Positions 52,920 to 61,176 of a stretch of DNA of 64,000 nt are shown piece by piece. Under the pieces are notes generated by a model, which was not told where the DNA came from, did not search any database, and saw only the letters and a program-made list of their open reading frames with translations. Source of the DNA: Saliniramus fredricksonii (lineage in GTDB: Bacteria; Pseudomonadota; Alphaproteobacteria; Rhizobiales; Beijerinckiaceae); assembly GCF_900094735.1 (NCBI RefSeq), contig NZ_FMBM01000001.1, positions 248,001 through 312,000 of the forward strand, written 5' to 3'. Position 1 is the first letter of the stretch. Each line of letters starts with the position of its first letter. A program made the translations under genes and the position numbers.

Positions 52920-54296
52920 GTGCTGTCCAATCTCGCCACCCGCGATGTCGAAACCCTGATCCATCCCTATACACAGCTCGCGGCCTTCCGCGAGACCGGG
53001 CCGCTCATCCTGGAGCGCGGCGAGGGTGTCTGGGTCTACGATACCGAGGGCAAGCCCTATCTCGAGGGCATGGCCGGGCTCTGGTGCACCTCGCTCGGCT
53101 ATTCGAACCGGGAACTGGCCGAAGCGGCCTACGAGCAGATGCTCAAGCTGCCCTTCCAGCATCTGTTTTCCGGGCGCAGCCATGATCCTGCGATCGAGCT
53201 CGCGGAGAAGCTGAAGGAGATCGCGCCGGTGCCGGTCTCGAAGGTGTTCTTCACCTCGTCCGGCTCGGAGGCCAATGACAGCCAGGTCAAGCTGGTCTGG
53301 TATTACAACAACGCGCGCGGGCGCCCGCAGAAGAAGAAGATCATCGCCCGGCTCAAGGGCTATCATGGCGTTACCGTCGCCTCCGCCTCGCTGACGGGGC
53401 TGCCGGCCAACCATACCGATTTCGATCTGCCCATCGCCAATATCCTGCATACTTCCTGCCCGCACCATTACCGCTTCGCACATGAGGGCGAGAGCGAGGA
53501 GGAATTCTCCACCCGTCTCGCCGCCGAGCTCGAGGAGCAGATCCTGCGCGAGGGCCCCGATACGGTCGCCGCCTTCATTGCCGAGCCGGTGATGGGCGCG
53601 GGCGGAGCCGTGGTGCCGCCGGCGGGGTACTTCCCGAAGATCCAGGCGGTGCTTGATCGCTACGATGTGCTTATGATCGCCGACGAGGTGATCTGCGGCT
53701 TCGGGCGTCTGGGCGAGATGTTCGGCTCTACCGCCCTCGATATCCGCCCCGACAGCATCTCCGCCGCCAAGGCGATCACCTCAGCCTATGCCCCGCTGGG
53801 CGCGGTGATGCTCAACGAGGACATGTATCAGGCCATGCTGGACGAGAGCCGCAAGATCGGTGTGTTCGGCCACGGCTTCACCTATTCCGGCCACCCGGTT
53901 TCCTGCGCGGTGGCAATCAAGACGCTGGAGATCTACCAGCGTGAGGATATCGTCGGGAAGGTGCGTGCCCGCGCGCCGCATTTCCAGAACCGCGTCACCG
54001 CGCTGGAACAGCACCCCCTGATCGGTGAATCGCGCGGCATGGGACTGATCGCCGGGATGGAGATCGTGGCCGACAAGGCAACGAAGCGGCAATACGATCC
54101 GAAGAAAGGCGTCGCGGCGAAGACGGTGACCTTCGCCCAGGAGGAAGGCCTGATCGTGCGCTCGCTCGCCGGCGACCGCATCGCGCTCTGCCCGCCGCTG
54201 ATCATCACCGAGGAAGAGATCGACGCCCTGTTCGACCGGCTCGAACGCGCCCTCGACAAGACCCTCGACTGGGTGACGCGGGAAGGTCTCACCTGA
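52920..54296 (+). CDS. Class III (omega) aminotransferase
   Basis: A 458-residue PLP enzyme transferring amino groups from omega-amino acids or amines to pyruvate or a related keto acid. Landmarks are HPYTQLAAFRETGPLILERG, the cofactor-phosphate loop FFTSSGSEANDSQVKLV, FIAEPVMGAGGAVVPPAGYF, LMIADEVICGFGRLGEMFG, and the PLP lysine in SAAKAITSAYAPLGAVML. GTG at 52920 is preferred because GAAGGAGG lies five to six bases upstream. An upstream frame from 52869 lacks family similarity. The preceding gene encodes a flavoprotein. The regulator-cydAB group starts about 170 bases downstream. Confidence 0.9.
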   Translation: MLSNLATRDVETLIHPYTQLAAFRETGPLILERGEGVWVYDTEGKPYLEGMAGLWCTSLGYSNRELAEAAYEQMLKLPFQHLFSGRSHDPAIELAEKLKEIAPVPVSKVFFTSSGSEANDSQVKLVWYYNNARGRPQKKKIIARLKGYHGVTVASASLTGLPANHTDFDLPIANILHTSCPHHYRFAHEGESEEEFSTRLAAELEEQILREGPDTVAAFIAEPVMGAGGAVVPPAGYFPKIQAVLDRYDVLMIADEVICGFGRLGEMFGSTALDIRPDSISAAKAITSAYAPLGAVMLNEDMYQAMLDESRKIGVFGHGFTYSGHPVSCAVAIKTLEIYQREDIVGKVRARAPHFQNRVTALEQHPLIGESRGMGLIAGMEIVADKATKRQYDPKKGVAAKTVTFAQEEGLIVRSLAGDRIALCPPLIITEEEIDALFDRLERALDKTLDWVTREGLT

Positions 54297-54422
54297 GCGG
54301 CACCGGGATTCCGACCCCACATCGCGCTTCGTGAAGCGCGCGGGCACGCCCGCGACGCCATCGCTGCACGCGTCGGGAAAGCGACAGCGGGTCGCATGGC
54401 CTTTTTTCGCCGCCTTCCGATA

Positions 54423-54440
54423 TTTCAGAAATAACTGAAA
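54423..54440. promoter_or_regulatory. Perfect inverted repeat upstream of the GbsR-type regulator
   Basis: TTTCAG and CTGAAA are separated by six bases (AAATAA) at 54423-54440, about 30 bases before the regulator start. This is a likely operator for autoregulation of the regulator-cydAB operon; no binding data exist. Confidence 0.6.
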
Positions 54441-54469
54441 TTCCGGAAAGGCGTGAAACGCAAAAGGCC

Positions 54470-55060
54470 ATGAACCTTCCCCCGCTGGTACAGACATTCG
54501 TTCTGCATTTCGGAGAAATGGGCTCGCGCTGGGGTGTGAACCGCACCGTCGGCCAGATCTACGCCCTGCTCTTCGTCTCCCCCGAACCGCTCAATGCGGA
54601 CGAGATCGTCGAGGCACTTGGCGTGTCGCGATCCAACGTCAGCATGGGGCTGAAAGAGCTCCAGGCCTGGAACCTCGTGCGCCTGCGCCACAAGCCGGGC
54701 GACCGGCGCGAGTATTTCGGCACGCCCGAGGATATCTGGGTGATCGTGCGCACGCTGATCGAGGAGCGCAAGAAGCGCGAGATCGATCCGACGCTCTCGC
54801 TCCTGCGCGAAACCCTGATGGAGCGCCCGGAATCGGAATTCGAGCGGCATGCACAGGAGCGCATGCGCGAGATGCACGATCTCATCGACATGCTCACCGA
54901 CTGGTATGCCGACATGCGCGCCATCGAGACCGAGCGGCTGGTGCAACTCATGAAGCTCGGCTCGAAGATTTCCCGCGTGCTGGAATTCCGGGACCGTCTC
55001 GGTTTTTCCGGCAAACGCAATGATCCCCCCTCCTCCGATGACGAGGAGCGTTCACGATGA
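54470..55060 (+). CDS. GbsR/MarR-type transcriptional regulator
   Basis: A 196-residue winged-helix regulator. The N-terminal region FVLHFGEMGSRWGVNRTVGQ is typical of GbsR-family proteins. The HTH follows (LNADEIVEALGVSRSNVSMG, then LKELQAWNLVRLRHKPGDRR). The C-terminal helices (residues ~110-175) should mediate dimerisation. Its stop codon overlaps cydA (TGATGG-type overlap at 55057-55060), so it is translationally coupled and probably controls the oxidase genes. The inverted repeat at 54423-54440 is the likely site. The signal sensed is unknown. Confidence 0.85.
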   Translation: MNLPPLVQTFVLHFGEMGSRWGVNRTVGQIYALLFVSPEPLNADEIVEALGVSRSNVSMGLKELQAWNLVRLRHKPGDRREYFGTPEDIWVIVRTLIEERKKREIDPTLSLLRETLMERPESEFERHAQERMREMHDLIDMLTDWYADMRAIETERLVQLMKLGSKISRVLEFRDRLGFSGKRNDPPSSDDEERSR

Positions 55061-56454
55061 TGGACACTCTGATCCTGTCCCGAATCCAGTTCGGGGCGAA
55101 CATCACCTTCCACATTCTCTTTCCGACGATCACCATCGCGCTCGGCTGGGTGCTGCTCTTCTTCAAGCTGCGCTACAACCGCACCGGCGAGATGGCCTGG
55201 ATGGATGCCTACAAGTTCTGGGTGAAGGTCTTCGCCCTGACCTTCGCGCTCGGCGTCGTCTCGGGCGTGACCATGTCCTTCCAGTTCGGCACCAACTGGC
55301 CGGGATTCATGGAGAGCGTCGGCAATGTGGCCGGGCCGCTGCTCGCCTACGAGATCCTGACCGCGTTTTTCCTTGAGGCGACCTTCCTCGCGGTAATGCT
55401 GTTCGGGTTCAACCGGGTCTCGAACCGCATCCACACCCTCGCCACCGTGCTTGTCGCCTTCGGCACGACCATGTCGGCCTTCTGGATTCTCGTGCTGAAT
55501 TCCTGGATGCACACGCCCCAGGGTTTCGAGATGCGCGACGGCGTGGCGTTCGTGACCGACTGGTGGGAGGTGATCTTCAACCCCTCCATGCCCTATCGCC
55601 TGACGCATATGCTGCTCGCCTCGGGCCTGACCGTCGCCTTCCTGGTCGCGGGCGTCTCGGCCTATCGCCTTCTGCGCGGGGACCGCTCGGAGGGCGTCGG
55701 CAAGGCGCTGCGCACCGGTGTTGTCATGGCCGCGCTGCTGATCCCGGCCCAGATCTTCGCCGGCGACATGCACGGTCTCAACACGCTGGAGCACCAGCCC
55801 CAGAAAATCGCAGCAATGGAGGGCAATTGGGAGACGCGCGGCAATGTGCCTCTCGTGCTGTTCACGCTGCCCGATGAGCAGGCCCGCGAGAACCGGTTCG
55901 AGATCGCGATCCCCAACGGCGCGAGCCTGATCCTCAAGCATGATCCCGCCGGCGTGGTGCCGGGGCTGAATGACTTCGTGCGCGAGGACGGCTCGGTCGC
56001 GCATCCGCCCGTGGCCCCCGTCTTCTTTGCCTTCCGGATCATGGTCGGGATCGGCATGCTGATGCTGGTCGCTTCCTGGTATGGCGGCTGGCAGCTCTAT
56101 CGTCGCGGCACGCTCCCGCCCTGGATGCTGCGCGGCTTCGTGGCCATGACCTTCTCCGGCTGGGTGGCGACGGTGGCCGGCTGGTATGTGACGGAGATCG
56201 GGCGCCAGCCCTGGCTGGTCAGCGGTGTCCTCACCACGGCGGAAGCCGTCACCACGACGCCGGTCGGCATGGTGGCCTCGACGCTCGCCATGTATCTCGC
56301 CATCTACGCGGCGCTGACGGCGGCTTATGTCTGGACGCTGTTCCACCTCGCCCGCCGCGACGGCGCCTCGGCCACTCTCGGCCAGGCGGTGACCCCGGAG
56401 GTCCGCGTCGCAAAGGGCGGCGGTCGCATCGCCGGACCGGTTCCGGCGGAGTGA
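55057..56454 (+). CDS. cydA: Cytochrome bd-type (cyanide-insensitive) quinol oxidase subunit I
   Basis: A 465-residue inner-membrane subunit that binds hemes b558, b595 and d and reduces oxygen with quinol electrons. The N-terminal RIQFGANITFHILFPTITIA holds the heme b595 histidine. The region MPYRLTHMLLASGLTVAFLV carries another conserved histidine. The signature GLNTLEHQPQKIAAMEGNWE is present. The Q-loop after it is short, placing the protein in the CioA subgroup. It overlaps the regulator gene upstream and is followed by cydB after an intercistronic hairpin. No CydX-like small gene is visible. Confidence 0.93.
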   Translation: MMDTLILSRIQFGANITFHILFPTITIALGWVLLFFKLRYNRTGEMAWMDAYKFWVKVFALTFALGVVSGVTMSFQFGTNWPGFMESVGNVAGPLLAYEILTAFFLEATFLAVMLFGFNRVSNRIHTLATVLVAFGTTMSAFWILVLNSWMHTPQGFEMRDGVAFVTDWWEVIFNPSMPYRLTHMLLASGLTVAFLVAGVSAYRLLRGDRSEGVGKALRTGVVMAALLIPAQIFAGDMHGLNTLEHQPQKIAAMEGNWETRGNVPLVLFTLPDEQARENRFEIAIPNGASLILKHDPAGVVPGLNDFVREDGSVAHPPVAPVFFAFRIMVGIGMLMLVASWYGGWQLYRRGTLPPWMLRGFVAMTFSGWVATVAGWYVTEIGRQPWLVSGVLTTAEAVTTTPVGMVASTLAMYLAIYAALTAAYVWTLFHLARRDGASATLGQAVTPEVRVAKGGGRIAGPVPAE

Positions 56455-56507
56455 GCGTCCGATGCAATGGCCGGCAGACGCTTTTGGCGTCGCAATTGAT
56501 GCCGGGG

Positions 56508-56534
56508 CTCCCCTCTCCCATGCGGAGAGGGGAG
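56508..56534. repeat. Intercistronic hairpin between cydA and cydB
   Basis: CTCCCCTCTCC (56508-56518) and GGAGAGGGGAG (56524-56534) form a perfect 11-base-pair stem with a five-base loop. No T-run follows, so it is more likely an RNA-stability or processing element than a terminator. It may be one copy of a genome-wide repeat. Confidence 0.7.
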
Positions 56535-56586
56535 AGCGCGCTGCAGCAGACGGCCGGCCTGAATACGAATGTGAGAGGATGCAACA

Positions 56587-57594
56587 ATGGACGCGTTATT
56601 CGGAGGTGAATCCTGGCTGCCCGTGGCCTTTGTCGGGCTGATGGGTGCCTCGATCCTGCTCTATGTTATCCTTGACGGATACGATCTCGGTGTCGGCATC
56701 CTGTCCGGGCTGACAAGCCAGCACAAGGACAGGATGATCGCCTCGATCGGCCCGTTCTGGGATGCCAACGAGACCTGGCTGGTGCTGGCTGTCGGGCTGT
56801 TGCTTGTCGCCTTTCCCTTCGCGCAGGGCGTTATTCTCGGGGCGCTCTACCTGCCGGTGGCGGTGATGCTGCTCGGGCTGATCCTGCGCGGTGTCGCTTT
56901 CGATTTCCGCGCCAAGGTCGATCCGGCGCAGAAAGTCTGGTGGGATCGCGCCTTCTTCGGCGGGTCGCTGCTGACCGCGCTCTCGCAGGGTTACATGCTG
57001 GGGCTCTACATCCTCGGCTTCGAGCGCACGCTGGTCAATGTCGCATTCGCGGGGCTCGTCGCAGTGGGGCTGGCTGCGGCCTATGCCTTCATCGGGGCTG
57101 GCTGGCTGATCCTCAAGAGCGAGGGCGCGCTGCAAGAGCGTGCGGTGGGCTGGGCCAGAGTCTCGCTGTGGCTGAGCGCCATCGGGCTTGCCGCCGTCTC
57201 GATCACGACGCCGCTCGTCTCCGAGCGCATCTTCGAGAAGTGGTTCGCCATGCCCTATCTTCTGATGCTCGCGCCGATCCCGCTGATCACGGGAGCGCTG
57301 ATCATCGCCCTGCACCATGTGCTGAAGGTGCTGCCCAACCATACCGACCAGCTCAGCTGGGCACCGTTTTCCGGGGCGATCGCCGTGATCTTTCTCGCCT
57401 TCTACGGGCTGGCCTATTCGTTCTACCCCTATGTGGTGCCCGAGCAGATGACGGTGTGGGAGGCCGCTGCCGCCGATGAATCGCTGATGATCATGTTCAT
57501 CGGCGCCTGCATCGTGCTGCCCCTGATCGGGCTCTATACGAGCTTCATCTACCGGATCTTCTCCGGCAAGACCCAGGATCTGCGCTATTACTGA
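56587..57594 (+). CDS. cydB: Cytochrome bd-type quinol oxidase subunit II
   Basis: A 335-residue inner-membrane subunit with about eight hydrophobic segments. The N-terminal LLYVILDGYDLGVGILSGL and IGPFWDANETWLVLAVGLL are signature blocks; the latter contains conserved quinone/heme-pocket residues. The sequence VSLWLSAIGLAAVSITTPLV continues the membrane array. The length is typical for CioB/CydB. It starts about 130 bases after cydA, with the hairpin at 56508-56534 in between. Its last codons overlap the convergent isocitrate lyase-family gene by seven bases. Confidence 0.93.
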   Translation: MDALFGGESWLPVAFVGLMGASILLYVILDGYDLGVGILSGLTSQHKDRMIASIGPFWDANETWLVLAVGLLLVAFPFAQGVILGALYLPVAVMLLGLILRGVAFDFRAKVDPAQKVWWDRAFFGGSLLTALSQGYMLGLYILGFERTLVNVAFAGLVAVGLAAAYAFIGAGWLILKSEGALQERAVGWARVSLWLSAIGLAAVSITTPLVSERIFEKWFAMPYLLMLAPIPLITGALIIALHHVLKVLPNHTDQLSWAPFSGAIAVIFLAFYGLAYSFYPYVVPEQMTVWEAAAADESLMIMFIGACIVLPLIGLYTSFIYRIFSGKTQDLRYY

Positions 57595-58463
57595 GCCCCG
57601 CCATCATAGCGTTTGCCGTCGGCGAGCAGACCCGGCGTGCCGATGCGCTGGTTGAGCTCTGCGAAATCGAACATGTGCTCCGTGAAGGGCCGGTTCGAGC
57701 CGTTGGCCATCAGGCTGGCATAATACTGCTCCGCCGTGCGGGCCAACGCGCGCACGATGCCGCCGGGGAAGATCACGAGATCGAAGCCGAGCTTTTCGAG
57801 ATCGGGGGCGGCGGTGATGGGGGTGTGCCCGCCCTCGACCATGTTGGCCATCAGTTTCGCGCGGCCCTTGAAGATATCGCAGATGCGCTGCAGTTCCTCG
57901 CCGGAGCGCGGGGCCTCGATGAAGAGCATATCGGCGCCTGCCGCCAGATAGGCCTCGGCGCGTTCGATCGCCGCCTCGAACCCCTCCACGGCGATGGCAT
58001 CGGTACGTGCGATGATCAGCGTCTCGTCGCTTGCCCGCGCATCAGCCATGGCGGCGATCTTGCCGGCCATCTCCGAGGTCGCGATCAATGTCTTGTCGGA
58101 GAGGTGGCCGCAGCGTTTGGGATAGCTTTGATCCTCCACCTGCAGGGCGGAGGCGCCGGCGCGCTCATAGACGCGCATGGTGCGCTGGGCGTTGAGCGCA
58201 TTGCCGAAACCGTTATCGGCATCGATGATCACGGGCAGCGCCACCCGGTCGCGGATCAGCGCCATGGTATCGGCCATCTCGGTCATGGAGGTAAGCCCGA
58301 TATCGGGGCGTCCGAGCCGGGTATAGGCGACGGCGGCGCCCGACAGATACAGGGCCTGCGCCCCTGCCGCTTCCGCGAGTGATGCGGTGAGGCCGTCATA
58401 GACGCCCGGGGCGATCAGGATATCGGGCTGTCCCAGGCGCGTCTTCAAAGTGGGCGTGGTCAT
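57588..58463 (-). CDS. Isocitrate lyase/PEP mutase-family enzyme
   Basis: A 291-residue TIM-barrel enzyme of the PEP mutase/isocitrate lyase superfamily. Landmarks are LIAPGVYDGLTASLAEAAGA, VIIDADNGFGNALNAQRTM (metal-binding Asp), ALQVEDQSYPKRCGHLSDKT with the catalytic-loop KRCGH, and IIARTDAIAVEGFEAAIERA. The closest functions are 2-methylisocitrate lyase, oxaloacetate decarboxylase or related C-C lyases; the substrate is open. It is the last gene of the catabolic minus-strand operon, overlapping the isochorismatase-family gene by four bases. Confidence 0.85.
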   Translation of the reverse strand: MTTPTLKTRLGQPDILIAPGVYDGLTASLAEAAGAQALYLSGAAVAYTRLGRPDIGLTSMTEMADTMALIRDRVALPVIIDADNGFGNALNAQRTMRVYERAGASALQVEDQSYPKRCGHLSDKTLIATSEMAGKIAAMADARASDETLIIARTDAIAVEGFEAAIERAEAYLAAGADMLFIEAPRSGEELQRICDIFKGRAKLMANMVEGGHTPITAAPDLEKLGFDLVIFPGGIVRALARTAEQYYASLMANGSNRPFTEHMFDFAELNQRIGTPGLLADGKRYDGGAQ

Positions 58464-59080
58464 GGTTCATTCCCCAGCATGGCGAGCGTATCGACGCAGC
58501 TCATCACCTGCGTGACGCTGTCCAGCGAAACCAGCGTGGCCCCGTGCACCTCCTCGCGGAAGGCGGCGCAACCATCGCTGAGGAGAATCGTTGCGATATC
58601 ACGCAGATGCGCGTCGCGCACGGTGCTGGCGACGCCGCCATTGGTGACGATGCCGCCGATGATCAGCGTGTCGATTCCCGCCTCGCGCATCACGAATTCA
58701 AGGCGGGTCTGGTAGAACGCGCTGTAGGCGACCTTCTCGATGGTGAAATCGGCGGGCGCGAGGGTCGCGACAAGATTGTGCCCGAAGGCGCCCGGCAGAA
58801 AGTCGCCCTTGCCGAGGAAGGGGCGCAGTTCCTTCAGATGGGCCGAGATCAGCGGCTCGCCGTCGCGTCCCGGCACCAGGGTGAACTGGGCCGAGATGTA
58901 GTGTCCGCCCGCCTTGCGCAGGCGATCGGCCAGCGGGCGGATGCGTGCCGGCAGGGCCGCGATCGCTTCCGAGCTCTGGCCGGCCCGGCCATAGGCGCCT
59001 TCCGGATGCAGGAAATCGTTCTGCAGATCGATGGTCAGGAGCGCCGTGCGGCGCGGGTCGATCGCGCTGATCCGTGCCAT
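58460..59080 (-). CDS. Isochorismatase-family hydrolase lacking the catalytic cysteine
   Basis: A 206-residue alpha/beta protein of the isochorismatase/cysteine-hydrolase family. The N-terminal Asp is in ALLTIDLQNDFLHPEGAY, and a lysine lies in the DFTIEKVAYSAFYQT region. The nucleophile site reads GGIVTNGGVASTVRDAHLRD; the usual Cys of V-T-x-x-C-V is Gly. Glycine at this place is known in some isochorismatases, which do not use a covalent thiol intermediate. It may therefore not be an amidase, or it may be inactive. In the operon context an amide or carbamoyl hydrolase would have been expected. It precedes the PEP mutase-family gene. Confidence 0.83.
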   Translation of the reverse strand: MARISAIDPRRTALLTIDLQNDFLHPEGAYGRAGQSSEAIAALPARIRPLADRLRKAGGHYISAQFTLVPGRDGEPLISAHLKELRPFLGKGDFLPGAFGHNLVATLAPADFTIEKVAYSAFYQTRLEFVMREAGIDTLIIGGIVTNGGVASTVRDAHLRDIATILLSDGCAAFREEVHGATLVSLDSVTQVMSCVDTLAMLGNEP

Positions 59081-59082
59081 GG

Positions 59083-61176
59083 TCAGGCTCCTTGTGTATC
59101 GCTATCCGCCGCATCCGCGCGGCTGATCACGACATTGCCGAAGGTATCGACGCGCCCGCGATGATCAGGCTCGATGAAGATGGTGGTATCGGCCTGTTCC
59201 AGAATGGCCGGGCCGGTGATCACCGTGCCGACGGGCAGAGCCAGGCGATCGAGGATCGTCGCCTCGTGCCAGGCGCCTGCGGCAAAGACCGGTCGCGTGC
59301 CGCGCTGCGCCTTCCCGGCATCGGCATTGGGCCCGGGCGCAAGGGTGGCGAGATCGAATTTCGGGCGCTGCCCGATCACCGCGCTGCGCAGATTGAGCAC
59401 CCGCGTCACCCCGCCGGGGAGGAGCCGCCCGTAGACGCGCTCGTAGGCCGTATCGAAGGCCGCCTGGATCGCCTCGCGCGTGGTCGGGGCGACGTTGTGA
59501 GCGGCATCGAGGGCAACCGGCAGCGGCACGGCGACGGTGTGGGTCTGGCCGAGATAGGCCATGTCGAGCTCGAAAATGATCTCGCGCCCGGCAAAGCTGA
59601 TTCCGGCGGAATCGATCAGCCGCAGACCCGCATCCACATGCGCCTGCATCAGCGCGGCGAGCCCGTCCACATCAACCTGCGTGGTGAGCGCATTCACCGT
59701 CTGCACGAAATCCTGGCGCATATCGGCGATGACGCAGCCCATGGCGGAAGTCACGCCCGGATAGCGCGGCACGATGGCCCTGGCGAGCCCGACTTCGCGG
59801 ATCAGCGCGCAGGCATGCAGCGCACCGCCGCCGCCGAAGGGCATGTAGGCGAATTGCTTGGGGTCGAAGCCGCGTTCGATGGAGACGAGGCGCATGGCGC
59901 CGGCCATGCGGGAATTGGCCACCGTGATGATCGCCTCCGCCGCCGCCTCGATATCCAGCCCGAGCGGCTTGCCGACATGTTCGGCGATTGCCGCGCGCGC
60001 CGCTTCGAGATCAAGCCTGGCGAGGCCGCCGCCGATCGGGCGTTGCGAATCGATGCGCCCCAAGACGATATTGGCATCCGTCACCGTGGGGCGGGTGTTG
60101 CCCCGTCCATAGGCGACGGGGCCCGGATCCGAGCCGGCACTTTCGGGGCCGATATTCAACAGGCCGCCCTTGTCCACCGAGGCGATGGAGCCGCCACCGG
60201 CGCCGATCGTGGCGATCTCGATCATGGGCGTGCGCACCACGAGGCCGAAATCGATGCTGGTCTGCGGGCTGAGCACGCTCTTGCCCTCGGCGATCAGCGA
60301 GACGTCAAAGGAGGTGCCGCCCATATCACCGGTGATCACATTGGGAAAACCGGCATTCTGCGCAATGTATCCCGCGGCGATCACCCCGGCGGCGGGGCCC
60401 GACAGGGCCGTGCGCACCGGCAGGCGGCAGGCGGTATCGACGGCCATGACGCCGCCATTCGATTGCACGATCAGGAATTCACCGCCGAACCCGCCCTCGT
60501 CGAGCGCCCCGGCGAGCCGCCCGAGATAGCCGGCGACCTCCGGCTGCAGATAGGCGTTGAGGGCGGTCGTGGAGAAGCGCTCGTATTCGCGGATCTCCGG
60601 CAGGATCTCGCTCGATGCCGAGACATGCGGGTTCGGCCAGAAGGCGCGAAGAGTCTCCACCGCCGCCTGTTCATTGGCCGGATTGGCGTAGGAATTGACA
60701 AAGAGCACGGCCACAGCCTTGCAGCCCTGCAACAGCAGTTGCTCGCCCGCCGCGCGCACGGCGTCGAGATCGACCACCTGCTCGATCGTGCCGTCGGCGA
60801 ATGTGCGCTCGGGCACCTCAATGCGCAATTCGCGCGCCACCACCGGCTCGAAATTGCCCCGCAGGCCCCAGGTGCGCGGACGGTCGCGCCGGCGCATCTC
60901 GAGCACGTCGCGGAAGCCCTGCGTGGTGATCACGCCGATGCGCGCGCCCTTGCGCTCAAGCAAAGCATTCGTCCCCGCCGTGGTACCGTGGACGACGCTG
61001 GCCACCCCTTCCAGATCCTCGCCATGGGCGCGGATCCCGGCGAGGAAGCCACCGGACTGGTCGGGCCGTGTGGTCGGAACCTTCGCGACCCGGGCCTCGC
61101 CGCTGGCCTCGTCGAGGAAGAAGACATCGGTGAAAGTGCCGCCGACATCGACGCCGATCATGCGCGTGCGCTTCAT
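59083..61176 (-). CDS. hyuA: Hydantoinase A / oxoprolinase-like ATP-dependent subunit
   Basis: A 697-residue protein of the HyuA/5-oxoprolinase/acetone carboxylase beta family, which hydrolyses cyclic amides or activates carbonyls with ATP. The N-terminal actin-like ATP site is MIGVDVGGTFTDVFFLDEAS, followed by VASVVHGTTAGTNALLERKG. The middle has DMGGTSFDVSLIAEGKSVLS and AGGGSIASVDKGGLLNIGPE. The substrate (5-oxoproline, N-methylhydantoin, N-carbamoyl compound or other) cannot be told. It overlaps the HyuB gene by four bases and ends two bases before the isochorismatase-family start. Confidence 0.92.
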   Translation of the reverse strand: MKRTRMIGVDVGGTFTDVFFLDEASGEARVAKVPTTRPDQSGGFLAGIRAHGEDLEGVASVVHGTTAGTNALLERKGARIGVITTQGFRDVLEMRRRDRPRTWGLRGNFEPVVARELRIEVPERTFADGTIEQVVDLDAVRAAGEQLLLQGCKAVAVLFVNSYANPANEQAAVETLRAFWPNPHVSASSEILPEIREYERFSTTALNAYLQPEVAGYLGRLAGALDEGGFGGEFLIVQSNGGVMAVDTACRLPVRTALSGPAAGVIAAGYIAQNAGFPNVITGDMGGTSFDVSLIAEGKSVLSPQTSIDFGLVVRTPMIEIATIGAGGGSIASVDKGGLLNIGPESAGSDPGPVAYGRGNTRPTVTDANIVLGRIDSQRPIGGGLARLDLEAARAAIAEHVGKPLGLDIEAAAEAIITVANSRMAGAMRLVSIERGFDPKQFAYMPFGGGGALHACALIREVGLARAIVPRYPGVTSAMGCVIADMRQDFVQTVNALTTQVDVDGLAALMQAHVDAGLRLIDSAGISFAGREIIFELDMAYLGQTHTVAVPLPVALDAAHNVAPTTREAIQAAFDTAYERVYGRLLPGGVTRVLNLRSAVIGQRPKFDLATLAPGPNADAGKAQRGTRPVFAAGAWHEATILDRLALPVGTVITGPAILEQADTTIFIEPDHRGRVDTFGNVVISRADAADSDTQGA

